Source of the DNA: Vreelandella subglaciescola
GTDB taxonomy: Bacteria; Pseudomonadota; Gammaproteobacteria; Pseudomonadales; Halomonadaceae
Assembly (NCBI GenBank): GCA_030454225.1
Contig: JAKDRW010000008.1
Location: forward strand, 1-58,004
Direction: 5' to 3'
DNA length: 58,004 nt
In this document: piece after piece, positions 28,407-37,059 of the stretch
Layout of the letters: every line of letters begins with the position of its first letter
Position numbering within the stretch: position 1 is the first letter of the stretch
Notes under the pieces: generated by a model
What the model saw: the letters and a program-made list of their open reading frames with translations, nothing else
Database searches by the model: none
What the model was told of the DNA's origin: nothing
Program-made: the position numbers and the translations under genes

Positions 28407-30285
28407 CGGCACTTACGCGCAGCGAAAGCTCGCGGCCGGGCTCAAGAAACTCGCCGCCGCTTTCCACCACTTCATCAAAGACGTTATTGAGCCCCAGGCG
28501 CAGGTTGGCGTACTCGCCCACCGGCTGGCTGATGCCCAGATCCACCACGTGCCAGGCGTCGATTTTGTCGCTGTTGGCAAGATCGGCATACTGGCTGCCG
28601 GTATAGCGCCAGGCCCCGTAGAAGGTGCTGCCAAAGTCAGGCAGGGTGTGTTCAGCGACCACCTTGAACAGGTGCTCGGGGGTATCGGCCAGCGCGTTGC
28701 CGCGATCGCTGCCCGAGCGATTTTCGCTGTCAAGCCAGGTGTAGTTGAAACGCAGGCGGCTGTGCTCGCCGGTGCGCAGGTCAAACTCGGCTTCCACCCC
28801 CTGGGTAACGGCTTCGTTCACGTTCTGGTACTGGGCCACGGTGACCGGGCCGTCCTGAAACTCGTTGATCGCAATCAGGTCGTCGATGCGGTTGTGAAAC
28901 AGTGTAATGCTGGTGTCCCAGCGGGGCTGGCTGTAGCTTGCGCCGAGCTCAAAGGTGGCGTTGGTTTCCGGTGCCAGGTCGTCGTTGCCTTCGTAGCGGC
29001 GGGTGGGACCGGCGGGAATCAGGTAGTCGGAAGTGGCCTTGGTGAGCCCGGGCGCCATATAGCTTTCGCCGTAGCCGGCCTTGAAGCCAAGGCCCGTCAT
29101 CCCGCCCCAGTTCCAGTAGATGCTGGGGCTGACTTCGTCGTCGTAGCGGCTGTGGCTATCGTAGGCCACGCCCAGCGTCAGCGCCTGGTTGGGCGTCAGG
29201 CTGATGCGATCCTGAAACGTCAGCGTGGTGGCATCTACCGCATCATCAAAGTCCTTGTCGTTGCGCGCCACGCTTTCCCGGCGGTGCAGCACGCCGGCGG
29301 ACAGCCAATGGCGTTCGCCTACGCGCCCTTCCAGGCTCATTTCGTAGTCGTCTTCGTCGACTTCCCAGTCGCTGCGCCCCTCCAGCAGGTCGGTTCTGCC
29401 CTGGGTGGCGCTCAGCTGCAGGTCAAAATCGCCCAGCCACGTCAGGTAGCTGGTCGAGAGCAGACGCCGGTCCTGCTCCAGCTCGGTGGTGCGCAGGCCG
29501 GCCCCGTGGGCGGGGCCGGTTTCGCTGGCCTCATCCCGGCCCAGCAGCAGATCGACTTCTACGCGGTCGGTGTCGCTCAGGGCCACGCCCACTCCGGTCT
29601 GGAGGGTGCGGCTTTCAAGCTCTGAGGTGCGCGTGGTGCCGTCATCGGCAAAAATGGGGTCTGCGTTACGCTCCGATACGGCCAGGTTGAAGTCGCCACG
29701 GCTGCCAAGCGGCCCGCCGATGGAAGCGCTTGCCGAATCGTTCTGATGGTCGCCATCGCGCAGGCCAAGGCTGCCGTTCACGCTTGTTACCCACTCTTTA
29801 CCGGCCTTTTGGGTCACGATGTTGATCACCCCGGCCATGGCGTCGGCGCCGTAAAGCGACGCTGCCGGGCCACGGATGACTTCCACGCGCTCGATCTGGC
29901 TCACCGGCACCCAGTTATAGCGGTAGGCCGGCTGGAAGCTCAGGTTGCGGTCGGTGTTGGGCACGCGCTTGCCGTCGATCAGCACCAGCGTCTGCTCGGC
30001 GGAAAAACCGCGGATGCTCGGCGCGTCCTGGGAGACGTTGCCAGCCTTCTGCAGATACACACCCGGCAGGTTTTGCAGCACTTCCTGAACGCTTGCCGCC
30101 CCGCTGCGGGCAATGTCTTCGGCGGTCACCCGGTCAACGGTGCCCGGATGCCGTTCGGCGCCGCTGATCATTTGCCCGGTCACTATCTGGGGTTCCAGCA
30201 CAACATCGGCTGCGTGAAGAGAAGTGCTCAGCACAAGGCCAAGCGGCAAGGTAGATGCAAGGGTAAGCGTTGGGCGCAACTGCAT
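28399..30285 (-). CDS. TonB-dependent outer-membrane receptor, probably for haem or a siderophore
   Basis: Outer-membrane gated beta barrel that imports an iron source using TonB energy. Taken from ATG 30285, which gives a good signal peptide (MQLRPTLTLASTLPLG to LHAA), it has 628 residues; ATGs at 30315 and 30336 would extend it. The N-terminal plug contains TVDRVTAEDIARSGAASVQEVLQNLPGV, IRGFSAEQTLVLIDGKRVP and VEVIRGPAASLYGADAMAGVINIVT. The barrel ends with the typical aromatic C-terminus (RVSADF). Position upstream of hmuSTUV suggests haem. However, the FRAP and NPNL boxes of classical haem receptors are not evident, and the GNDDLAPETNATFELG block is more like CirA-type siderophore receptors. 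Confidence 0.88.
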   Translation of the reverse strand: MQLRPTLTLASTLPLGLVLSTSLHAADVVLEPQIVTGQMISGAERHPGTVDRVTAEDIARSGAASVQEVLQNLPGVYLQKAGNVSQDAPSIRGFSAEQTLVLIDGKRVPNTDRNLSFQPAYRYNWVPVSQIERVEVIRGPAASLYGADAMAGVINIVTQKAGKEWVTSVNGSLGLRDGDHQNDSASASIGGPLGSRGDFNLAVSERNADPIFADDGTTRTSELESRTLQTGVGVALSDTDRVEVDLLLGRDEASETGPAHGAGLRTTELEQDRRLLSTSYLTWLGDFDLQLSATQGRTDLLEGRSDWEVDEDDYEMSLEGRVGERHWLSAGVLHRRESVARNDKDFDDAVDATTLTFQDRISLTPNQALTLGVAYDSHSRYDDEVSPSIYWNWGGMTGLGFKAGYGESYMAPGLTKATSDYLIPAGPTRRYEGNDDLAPETNATFELGASYSQPRWDTSITLFHNRIDDLIAINEFQDGPVTVAQYQNVNEAVTQGVEAEFDLRTGEHSRLRFNYTWLDSENRSGSDRGNALADTPEHLFKVVAEHTLPDFGSTFYGAWRYTGSQYADLANSDKIDAWHVVDLGISQPVGEYANLRLGLNNVFDEVVESGGEFLEPGRELSLRVSADF

Positions 30286-30412
30286 GATGATGTTTTCCAG
30301 CCGTTTGAATGCCATGGATAAATAGGGAACAGGCATAGCTGGCGATTGCGTATCAACGCGGACACGAAGACGCCGGCGACTTCACCTGCTAGTCGCCAGA
30401 GATCCTAGCAAA

Positions 30413-30448
30413 CGATAAATATAAAGCAAACAAGAATCAATAACATTC
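30413..30448 (-). promoter_or_regulatory. Candidate promoter with Fur-like AT-rich site for the haem operon
   Basis: On the minus strand this AT-rich stretch contains TATATT as a possible -10 element and GAATGTTATTGATTCTTG just upstream, which loosely resembles a Fur box. Haem uptake operons are commonly Fur-repressed, so the placement is sensible, but the match is imperfect. It lies about 130 bases upstream of the preferred receptor start. Confidence 0.3.
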
Positions 30449-30556
30449 GCATCCAAAGTAATGCCCACAGCGACCTTGCACCGCTGCTATAGGCGTTTCG
30501 CCACAAATATTGGAAGCGTTGGAGAAGCCGTGTGTAAGCGCTTGATCAGCTGCTGG

Positions 30557-31189
30557 CTAGCTTAGCGGGCCACGGCGCTCAAGCGCCCATACGCTTTCGA
30601 TAAACCCCCGCTCATCGGGTGGGGTTTGTTCCAGAAACGTCAGGCGAAAATTGGGCGAGAACAGCTGTTCGACTTCGTTATTTGACACGCTATACGGCGG
30701 GCCGGCCTGTTCATCCCCGCGGGTCAGGCTGACCAGCAGGCCGCGGGCGCCGGGCGGCACCAGCTGCGCCAGATGAAAGGCGTAACGCTGGCGTGTGGGC
30801 TTGGGCAGCGCAATGAGCGAAGCGCGGTCATAAAATGCTTCGATTTCCGCCACCTGGCGAATGTGCAGGTGGAAAAAATCGCCCTGCCACAGCTCAATGC
30901 TACCCTGGCGGACAATATCAAACCCTGCCTGATGGTAGCGCAGGATTTCGTGGCGGCGCTCGGCCACAAACTGCTCAATGGCTTGTGGCGCAAACTCCAC
31001 GCCCAGCACCGGGTGCCCGGCATCGGCCAGCCAGCGCATATCCACGCTTTTACCGCATAGCGGCACCAGCACCTTCGCGGCCCGCGGCACATTCAGCGTC
31101 GGCCAGTAGCGCTCAAGCGCCGGATGCGCCGTTGCTCGATGAAAACCGATGCGCCCTTCGCGCCAGCGCTTAAGCCACTGCTCTGTCAT
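30557..31189 (-). CDS. tpm: Thiopurine S-methyltransferase family protein
   Basis: S-adenosylmethionine-dependent methyltransferase of the TPMT family; bacterial members can methylate tellurite or selenite as well as thiopurines. From ATG 31189 (behind AAGGAC) it has 210 residues. It has the N-terminal WLKRWREGRIGFHR motif typical of the family, SAM-binding VLVPLCGKSVDMRWLAD, VLGVEFAPQAIEQF, and DRASLIALP. An upstream TTG at 31192 is an unlikely start. It stands 24 bases downstream of the SH3b gene and may be co-transcribed with it. Confidence 0.9.
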   Translation of the reverse strand: MTEQWLKRWREGRIGFHRATAHPALERYWPTLNVPRAAKVLVPLCGKSVDMRWLADAGHPVLGVEFAPQAIEQFVAERRHEILRYHQAGFDIVRQGSIELWQGDFFHLHIRQVAEIEAFYDRASLIALPKPTRQRYAFHLAQLVPPGARGLLVSLTRGDEQAGPPYSVSNNEVEQLFSPNFRLTFLEQTPPDERGFIESVWALERRGPLS

Positions 31190-31213
31190 CAACTGTCCTT
31201 ATTCACATCAGTC

Positions 31214-31849
31214 CTATTGGAACCAGCGATCGCGCTTTTTCCGCCGACGTGGCAGATGCGGCACAATCAGCCCCACCAGCAGGCCGGCACCGGCAACACC
31301 GCCGCCGTACATGAAGTAGCGCATCAGCAGGTCTTCTTCCTGAGTATCCAGCCGTGCATTCAGCGCGCGCACTTTTTCGCGTTGTGCCTCGGAGTCACCG
31401 TCCAGCGACTCATTGCGCGCTTCAAGCTCGCTGATGCGCTCGGTGCGCGTTTCAATACCCTGTTTCATCGACGACACCCGCTCTTCCCAGGTCTCGTTGA
31501 TGTTGTCCAGCTCGTTGCTCAGTTCGGTGACCTGGGTCTCGAGCTTGGGTAGCTTTTCGCGAGCACTGGGGGTGCTCTTGAGCTCATCGCTGAGGATCCA
31601 GACGGTATCACCGGACTGGCTTTTGACCCGGGTATATTTGCCGCTGGTTTCCAGCGCCTGCACCTGTTCGCCGGCGCTCAGCGTACCCACAATGCGATAG
31701 CCGTCGGTAGGACCGCTGCGCACATAGGTCGTCAGCTCTTCAGACACCCAGGATTGATTTGACTGCGCCACGGCATGCCCGCTGCCAAGCCCGATTAACA
31801 GGCCGACCAGCGCGGCCCTGTATGAAAAACGAAACGTCTTTGCTTGCAT
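31214..31849 (-). CDS. SH3b-domain membrane protein (YgiM/TIGR04211-like)
   Basis: A 211-residue envelope protein starting at ATG 31849 behind AGGAC. It has a signal peptide (to about HAVAQ), then a bacterial SH3 domain (WVSEELTTYVRSGPTDGYRIVGTL and on). A long coiled coil of heptad-like Leu/Ile/Glu residues follows (about residues 90-175), then one C-terminal membrane helix (GGGVAGAGLLVGLIVPHL) and a short basic tail RRRKKRDRW. This layout matches E. coli YgiM and the family usually named SH3 domain protein; its exact function is not known to me. It heads the pair with tpm. Confidence 0.8.
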   Translation of the reverse strand: MQAKTFRFSYRAALVGLLIGLGSGHAVAQSNQSWVSEELTTYVRSGPTDGYRIVGTLSAGEQVQALETSGKYTRVKSQSGDTVWILSDELKSTPSAREKLPKLETQVTELSNELDNINETWEERVSSMKQGIETRTERISELEARNESLDGDSEAQREKVRALNARLDTQEEDLLMRYFMYGGGVAGAGLLVGLIVPHLPRRRKKRDRWFQ

Positions 31850-32313
31850 GTAAAAAGTCCTGATGAAAACGCTGACCGCACACATTACCGAATTAGCCGC
31901 TCTGGCGCAGCCGCGCAAACGCTGTCAGTCATAAAAAGGCCAGTAGCAACAAAGCCAGTCGCGCCAAACTCAGCAACGAAAACACGGGCAACCACGAAAA
32001 AAAAGCCTCGTAAAAAGCCTGCTAGCCTAACATAACTGGCATTTGCCCTATGGTTTGTCCGAACAGTCGTCGAGCACAGGTCAGGCAAGGCAAAAAACAG
32101 CATGGGCAAGCGCAGGCACTTTTCGTACAAAGCCTACCGCCGGGCGTTGAGAGACCGGACACCACAGCATTCGCCCCGCGCCCCGGTTACGCCTAGAGTG
32201 ATACCAGAGTCGCTAAAGGCGCTTGCCGACTCCTGCGTCACTCAACGTTTTGCCACGACCGATCCACCCACACCGAGTCACAACCACAGGTCTGCAGCAA
32301 CAGGAGCTGAACA
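31850..32313. other. 464-base intergenic region between divergent operons
   Basis: No convincing gene. The left part is A-rich on the plus strand with the short motif AAAAAGCCT twice (about 32004-32021). Open frames of 81-87 codons on both strands have no recognisable family, start signals or composition of a gene. The region must carry the promoters for the minus-strand SH3b gene and the plus-strand ATP-grasp operon; I could not place either with confidence. An ACAGGAGCTGA ribosome-binding site ends the region. Confidence 0.5.
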
Positions 32314-33540
32314 ATGCAAAAGGATACCAACAAAGGCTACATCGCCCTTCTCGGCTGGAGCTTGAGCGCCATTGAAGCCGCCGAAAAATTCGATCGTCGC
32401 TACATTGTGGTAGCACCTGACTGGGCAGAAGATTACTGCCAACAACACGATATTCCCTATGTGTCGTGGAACTTCGAGCGCTTGAACGATCGCTCGCTGG
32501 AAATCGCCACCACTCTCAAGGAAAAAGGCGTTAACGTCGCCGTTCCGCTGTTTGAAGAAACCGTGGAATGGGCCGGCGCGATCAACTCCGTCCTGCTGGA
32601 TAACCCGCGCCTGTACGGCCAGTCGCTGCTGCTGCGTGACAAGGCCCTGATGAAACGCCGTGCCCAGCTTGGTGGCATTCGCGTGGGCATCTTCGTCGAA
32701 GAAGCCCACGACAAGGAAGACGTGGTGCGCTTCCTGAAGCGCGTCAACCAGACGCTGCTCAAGCTCGACGGCGATCCCAACGACCCTATCCACCTGAAAG
32801 CGTTCGACAAGGCCGGCTGCCTCGGTCACCGGATAATCCGCACGCCGGACGAAGTCGACACCATCCCCGAGGAAGAATTTCCGGTGTTGATGGAATCGCA
32901 CTTGGACGGCTGGGAGTTTGCCGTCGAGGCGTGGATTCACAATGGCAAAATCGCCTTTCTGAACATTTCCGAATACGTCACTCTGGGCTATTCGGTGTTT
33001 GTGCCCGCCTCGCCGGAGCTGGAAAAATACCGCGCGCAAATCACCGCGCAAATCGAGAAGCTGATCAAGACCTTTGACATCGAGTTTGGCCTGATTCATC
33101 CCGAATACTTTGTCACCAGCGACGGCGAAATGTACTTCGGTGAAGTGGCCTACCGCCCGCCGGGGTTCAAGGTGTTCGAGCTACTCGAACGCGTCTACGG
33201 CTTCAATGCCTATCAAGCGTCCATGCTGGTGTTCGACCCGCACACCACGGCAGAAGAAGTCGCTGCCTTCTTCCCCAAGGAAGTGGTCGATGCCAACGGC
33301 TTTGCCGGCTGCTTCGGGGTTTACCCGCGCCGGCGCGTGGTCAGCCGGCTGGAACTGCCTGAGGAAGTGGAAGATCACCCCTACTTCGAGTCCCACGAGC
33401 TCACCACACCGATGGAGGAAACCGTGACCAAGCGCACGGCCTTTGGCACGCACTGGGGACTGGTCTACTTCAAGGGCGACGATGCCCATACCCTGCGCGA
33501 TTTACTGAAACATCAGGAAGATCTCGACTTCTATGTATAA
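32314..33540 (+). CDS. ATP-grasp ligase of unknown substrate
   Basis: A 408-residue stand-alone ATP-grasp enzyme, expected to join a carboxylate, via an acyl phosphate, to an amine or thiol. Residues 1-110 form a Rossmann-like pre-ATP-grasp domain (YIALLGWSLSAIEAAEKF). The central domain has the ATP-binding Lys162 with the glycine loop KAFDKAGCLGHRII, then LMESHLDGWEFAVEAWI. The metal-binding end is GEMYFGEVAYRPPGF with Glu277 and Arg281. The final ~100 residues are specific to this protein. No fusion partner or known family name was recognised. It starts behind CAGGAG and is followed after 31 bases by the papain-like gene, so the two are almost certainly one operon. Confidence 0.85.
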   Translation: MQKDTNKGYIALLGWSLSAIEAAEKFDRRYIVVAPDWAEDYCQQHDIPYVSWNFERLNDRSLEIATTLKEKGVNVAVPLFEETVEWAGAINSVLLDNPRLYGQSLLLRDKALMKRRAQLGGIRVGIFVEEAHDKEDVVRFLKRVNQTLLKLDGDPNDPIHLKAFDKAGCLGHRIIRTPDEVDTIPEEEFPVLMESHLDGWEFAVEAWIHNGKIAFLNISEYVTLGYSVFVPASPELEKYRAQITAQIEKLIKTFDIEFGLIHPEYFVTSDGEMYFGEVAYRPPGFKVFELLERVYGFNAYQASMLVFDPHTTAEEVAAFFPKEVVDANGFAGCFGVYPRRRVVSRLELPEEVEDHPYFESHELTTPMEETVTKRTAFGTHWGLVYFKGDDAHTLRDLLKHQEDLDFYV

Positions 33541-33571
33541 TCCCCCTTACAGGCAGGGATAAGGAGTCACC

Positions 33572-35722
33572 GTGACGACGGCAAACAATACATCTTCCAC
33601 TAACGCCTCTTCCCCGGAGGCGGTCAAGCTTGACGGACTGGTGGAAAAACTCGACGAAGCGCTGCGCCTGCTTGAGCAGGCGCCAGCCTTCAATAAGGTA
33701 GCCAGACTACCCCGCGTACTCGATACAGCGCGGCGGGTGCTGCTGAAAGACGGCGGCTGTGCGGCGATCGAAGCGCGCGCCGAGGCACTGGAAAACGCCG
33801 GTGTGTTTGAAGGCTCCGACTGGGCAACGCCCCAGTATCTGCTGCCGGCGCTGACCCCCCAGGCGCTCAAAAGCGCCGACGCCAACGTGGTGGTGATCGA
33901 GGCGCTAAGCGAGCTGCGCCTGCTCGCCGTGGCGAAACACGACGTCATCCACGCCGAAACATCCGCCGAGCATGCCCACCATTATTTAACCCAGGTCATG
34001 GCGCTTAATCTATCGCTGCTGTTTACCCCGCCGACCGAGGCCGAGCGCGAAGTTCAGGGGCGCTTGGCGCAGCTCCCCCGCTACCTGTTCAAACACCTGG
34101 CGGCGCGCATTGGCTACGAACACATCATCGACACGCTGATTGAGGAGATTTGGCGCATCCTGCAGCAGCGCCCGCAGCAGGTCGATGCCATCAAGCAAAT
34201 GGTCACTCAGATCGCGCTGTGCCAAGCCGATTCAACGATCGACCTGGGCTCCAGCGGCCAAGGGGCAGCACGGCTAGTCAGCGCACTGTTTGGCCCCACT
34301 CAAGCGTGCCAGGAAGATCCCGGCATTGAGGTTTACCGCCAGCGTCTGGAACGCCTTGACTACACCGCGTTGCAGGCCGAAGCCACCGGCTTTGCCCGTG
34401 CCATGCACGATACCGGGCTGGTATCGCCCTACCATGCCGTACTGTTGCGCCACCTTGTCGAAGAAAATACGTCGTTGATCGTCGAGGCGCTGGGGCTTTC
34501 GTCCACCGGCCGCGACTGTCTGCTGTGCTATCGCGAGCTGGTGCTCGCGCTGGTGCGTACCGGCGTCTATCCGGCCACCGCCCAGGCCGTTTACGGCTTG
34601 GCGCTTACCCTTGAGCGCGGTATTTTGTATCAGCCGCCGGTGGCACCGGCCATTTGGCGCCAGCTGGGGCTTTCACTGTCCGAGTGGTCGCAGTGGCGTT
34701 TAACCCTGGCCTACGGCGATGCCGTATCGCCGCGCGCCAGGCTGCTCGAAGGCGTGCTGTGCATGCTGGGCCTGCCGCTGGGCATCGGCCAGGGCAATAA
34801 CCCGACCTGCCAGTCAGCACGGGCGCTCTCCATGTGGGCCTACAACGACCCCGACTACCTGCTGCAAATGGTCGCCTGGGCCGCGCGCGACGATGAAATC
34901 ATCATGCACTTTGAAGGCCAGCCGATATCCTCGATGGCCAGCCTTTCCGGCGTCGCCACCACGCTGCCTATCGACCTTGATCCCGTGTCGCTGATCGTGG
35001 TGCCCCATCTGGACCGTATCTACGCTGAAATGGGCCGGCGCTGTGTCGGCCGCGAAGGCGACCCTCACCGCTGGATCAATCCCGAGTTTCACGGCTGGTG
35101 GTCGGGGCGCGGATTTTGTATCAACGTCGACGTCGCGACCGGAAAACTCATCGACGTTGAAGCCTTCCTGCGGCATTTTTACGCCAGCTATCACCCGTTC
35201 TATAACGGCAACCAGCCGCTGATTCATCCCCAGCCGGCGGGGATCGCCGTGACCAACGGCGCCGGCCGCTTTATTGGCTGGCACGCCATTAGCGTACTGC
35301 GCGCCGCGCTCGACCCCAACGAGCAGATGCGGGTGTATTTCTACAATCCCAACAACGATAGCGGCCAGGACTGGGGCGACGGCGTAGTGGTCAGTACCGC
35401 GGGCAACGGCGAGCGCTTTGGCGAGGCATCGCTGCCTTTCGAGCAGTTTGCCTCGCGGCTTTATATCTACCACTACGACACGCTCGAATACGGCGAGCTT
35501 GCCACCGTGCGCGAAGACGAGCTTGAGCGGATCAAGGGCTACATCGCGCGTAGCTGGGGCGCCGAGCGCCTGCCCGCCGGCGGCCTCCAAGCTGCCGCCC
35601 CCGGCGCCTATAGCCGTGCCTGCAAGTCGCCTGCCGCGCGCTCCTTCGCGCTTGACGCACAGCCCAAACAGCGCTTTTATGATGGCTGTCTCATTTATTT
35701 CACAAACGCTGATACTCCCTGA
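33572..35722 (+). CDS. Unrecognised 716-residue protein with papain/calpain-like catalytic motif
   Basis: I do not recognise a named family. The GTG start at 33572 has AAGGAG 5 bases upstream. Residues 1-330 are mostly helical and lack signal peptide or membrane segments, so the protein is probably cytoplasmic. The C-terminal half shows GIGQGNNPTCQSARAL with Gln407 six residues before Cys413, GWHAISVL with His571, and VYFYNPNNDSG with Asn592. The order Gln-Cys-His-Asn and spacings (158 and 21) resemble papain-fold peptidases, especially calpains (157 and 24). A role as peptidase, amidase or transferase is inferred. It partners the ATP-grasp gene immediately upstream. A transglutaminase-type reading fits less well because its Cys-His distance is shorter. 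Confidence 0.75.
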   Translation: MTTANNTSSTNASSPEAVKLDGLVEKLDEALRLLEQAPAFNKVARLPRVLDTARRVLLKDGGCAAIEARAEALENAGVFEGSDWATPQYLLPALTPQALKSADANVVVIEALSELRLLAVAKHDVIHAETSAEHAHHYLTQVMALNLSLLFTPPTEAEREVQGRLAQLPRYLFKHLAARIGYEHIIDTLIEEIWRILQQRPQQVDAIKQMVTQIALCQADSTIDLGSSGQGAARLVSALFGPTQACQEDPGIEVYRQRLERLDYTALQAEATGFARAMHDTGLVSPYHAVLLRHLVEENTSLIVEALGLSSTGRDCLLCYRELVLALVRTGVYPATAQAVYGLALTLERGILYQPPVAPAIWRQLGLSLSEWSQWRLTLAYGDAVSPRARLLEGVLCMLGLPLGIGQGNNPTCQSARALSMWAYNDPDYLLQMVAWAARDDEIIMHFEGQPISSMASLSGVATTLPIDLDPVSLIVVPHLDRIYAEMGRRCVGREGDPHRWINPEFHGWWSGRGFCINVDVATGKLIDVEAFLRHFYASYHPFYNGNQPLIHPQPAGIAVTNGAGRFIGWHAISVLRAALDPNEQMRVYFYNPNNDSGQDWGDGVVVSTAGNGERFGEASLPFEQFASRLYIYHYDTLEYGELATVREDELERIKGYIARSWGAERLPAGGLQAAAPGAYSRACKSPAARSFALDAQPKQRFYDGCLIYFTNADTP

Positions 35723-35897
35723 CATTGCCGCGGTGCTAGCGGCCGGCAGCGCGTTTGTTAGACGTGGCCTGTCAGCGCTCGGGTCCGACTCGTCCTCGCT
35801 GGGTAAGCGCGCTGACGGGGCGCTAGTTGACTTCTTCTGGCCGCGTGTTAGAAAAAGCGCTGGCGTTTGCCTACTCATCCATTGACGAGCCGTGATC

Positions 35898-36947
35898 ATG
35901 ATCGCCCGACTTTCATCCTGTGCCTGCCTGAGCTTGCTGCTGACGGCTTTTACCAGCGGTGCTTACGCTCAGCCGGCTAATCAAGATGCCCTGGCGCTGC
36001 GCATCAACGCCCTGCAGTATGAAATTGACCAGCTCAACCAGCAGCTTAATGTGCTTGAAGGGCAGAAAACGCCGCGTTTTGATGGCTCGGTGTATCAGCA
36101 GGCGCTAACGCCCAAGCCGCCCGACGAGCAGGCCATCGACGAAACCCGCGAGCGCCGTCAGCTGGAAGACGAATCCAGCCATAACCCGTTTTCCATCACC
36201 ACACACCGCACCAACTATCTATTTCCGGTGAGCTACAACGGTAACCAGGATCGCACCCGCTTTCGCGATATCGACGCCGACGGTGACGCCCAGAATACCG
36301 AGGTGAAATTTCAATTCAGCGCCAAGTTTTCGCTGCTCAAAGGGCTATTCGGCGACCACGGCGACCTTTATTTTGGCTACACCCAACGCAGCTGGTGGCA
36401 GGCGTATAACACCGATTCGTCCTCGCCCTTTCGCGAAACCAACTACGAACCCGAAGTGTTTATTGATTTTGCCAACGCCTGGAGGCTCTTTGGCTGGGTC
36501 AATACCCGTAACCGCCTGTCGCTCAACCACCAGTCCAACGGCCGTTCAGCGCCGCTGTCGCGCAGCTGGAACCGTGTATACCTCGAAAGTACGCTGCAGC
36601 GCGGCAACTGGGCGCTGGCCGTCGCCCCCCACTGGCGCATTCCCGAATCCGCCGGTGAAGACGACAACCCCGACATCGAGCGCTACATGGGTTACGGCGA
36701 CATTCGCCTGGCCAAACGCTTCGACCATGATCAGGAGTTTTCCACGCTGCTGCGCGGCAACCCCTCCAGCGGCAACTACGGCACCCGGCTCGACTACAGC
36801 TGGCCGGCCTTTAAGGGCCTGCGCGGCCACGTGCAGTATTACTACGGCTATGGCGAAAGCCTGGTCGACTACGACCAACGGGTCCACCGTTTAAGCCTGG
36901 GGTTCAGCCTGAACCCGCTATTTACCCCCAGCGGCCTGCTGCGCTAG
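35898..36947 (+). CDS. pldA: Outer-membrane phospholipase A
   Basis: Outer-membrane beta-barrel lipase (OMPLA) that degrades phospholipids misplaced in the outer leaflet and so keeps the outer membrane asymmetric. From ATG 35898 the precursor has 349 residues (a GTG at 35892 is possible). The signal peptide ends at about GAYA, followed by a short coiled segment. Catalytic residues are visible in NHQSNGRS (His211, Ser213) and SRSWNR (Asn225), with the same spacing as E. coli His142-Ser144-Asn156. It is followed by the YqjD-like trio but has its own gap. Confidence 0.93.
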   Translation: MIARLSSCACLSLLLTAFTSGAYAQPANQDALALRINALQYEIDQLNQQLNVLEGQKTPRFDGSVYQQALTPKPPDEQAIDETRERRQLEDESSHNPFSITTHRTNYLFPVSYNGNQDRTRFRDIDADGDAQNTEVKFQFSAKFSLLKGLFGDHGDLYFGYTQRSWWQAYNTDSSSPFRETNYEPEVFIDFANAWRLFGWVNTRNRLSLNHQSNGRSAPLSRSWNRVYLESTLQRGNWALAVAPHWRIPESAGEDDNPDIERYMGYGDIRLAKRFDHDQEFSTLLRGNPSSGNYGTRLDYSWPAFKGLRGHVQYYYGYGESLVDYDQRVHRLSLGFSLNPLFTPSGLLR

Positions 36948-36984
36948 CCACCGCGGATATAAGATTCATGGCCACCGGCGGGGC

Positions 36985-37012
36985 TTGTGCCACCTTCTAT
37001 ACCTGCTATGCT
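36985..37012 (+). promoter_or_regulatory. Candidate promoter (extended -10, sigma-S-like) of the yqjD-like operon
   Basis: TTGTGC at 36985-36990 and TATGCT at 37007-37012, 16 bases apart, with TGC directly before the -10 hexamer and AAAA after it. GCTATGCTAAA resembles the sigma-S -10 pattern CTATACTTAA. E. coli yqjD is known to depend on RpoS, which makes the reading attractive. It lies about 50 bases before the DUF883 start. Confidence 0.45.
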
Positions 37013-37059
37013 AAAAATGCTTATTTACGGCACCGTCACTCACTCAAGAGGAAGACAAC

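Noticed and set aside
32102-32365. An 87-codon frame upstream of and overlapping the ATP-grasp start
   Set aside because: No family, no ribosome-binding site, and basic low-complexity composition; more likely part of the leader.
34790-35347. Transglutaminase-like or lasso-peptide-leader-peptidase reading of the TCQSARAL motif
   Set aside because: Cys-to-His distance (158) is far longer than in those families, and the third residue looks like papain-type Asn rather than Asp; kept only as a fallback.
35418-35885. A 155-codon frame overlapping the end of the papain-like gene
   Set aside because: Out-of-frame shadow rich in Ser, Arg and Pro; no start signal. The gap 35723-35897 appears non-coding.
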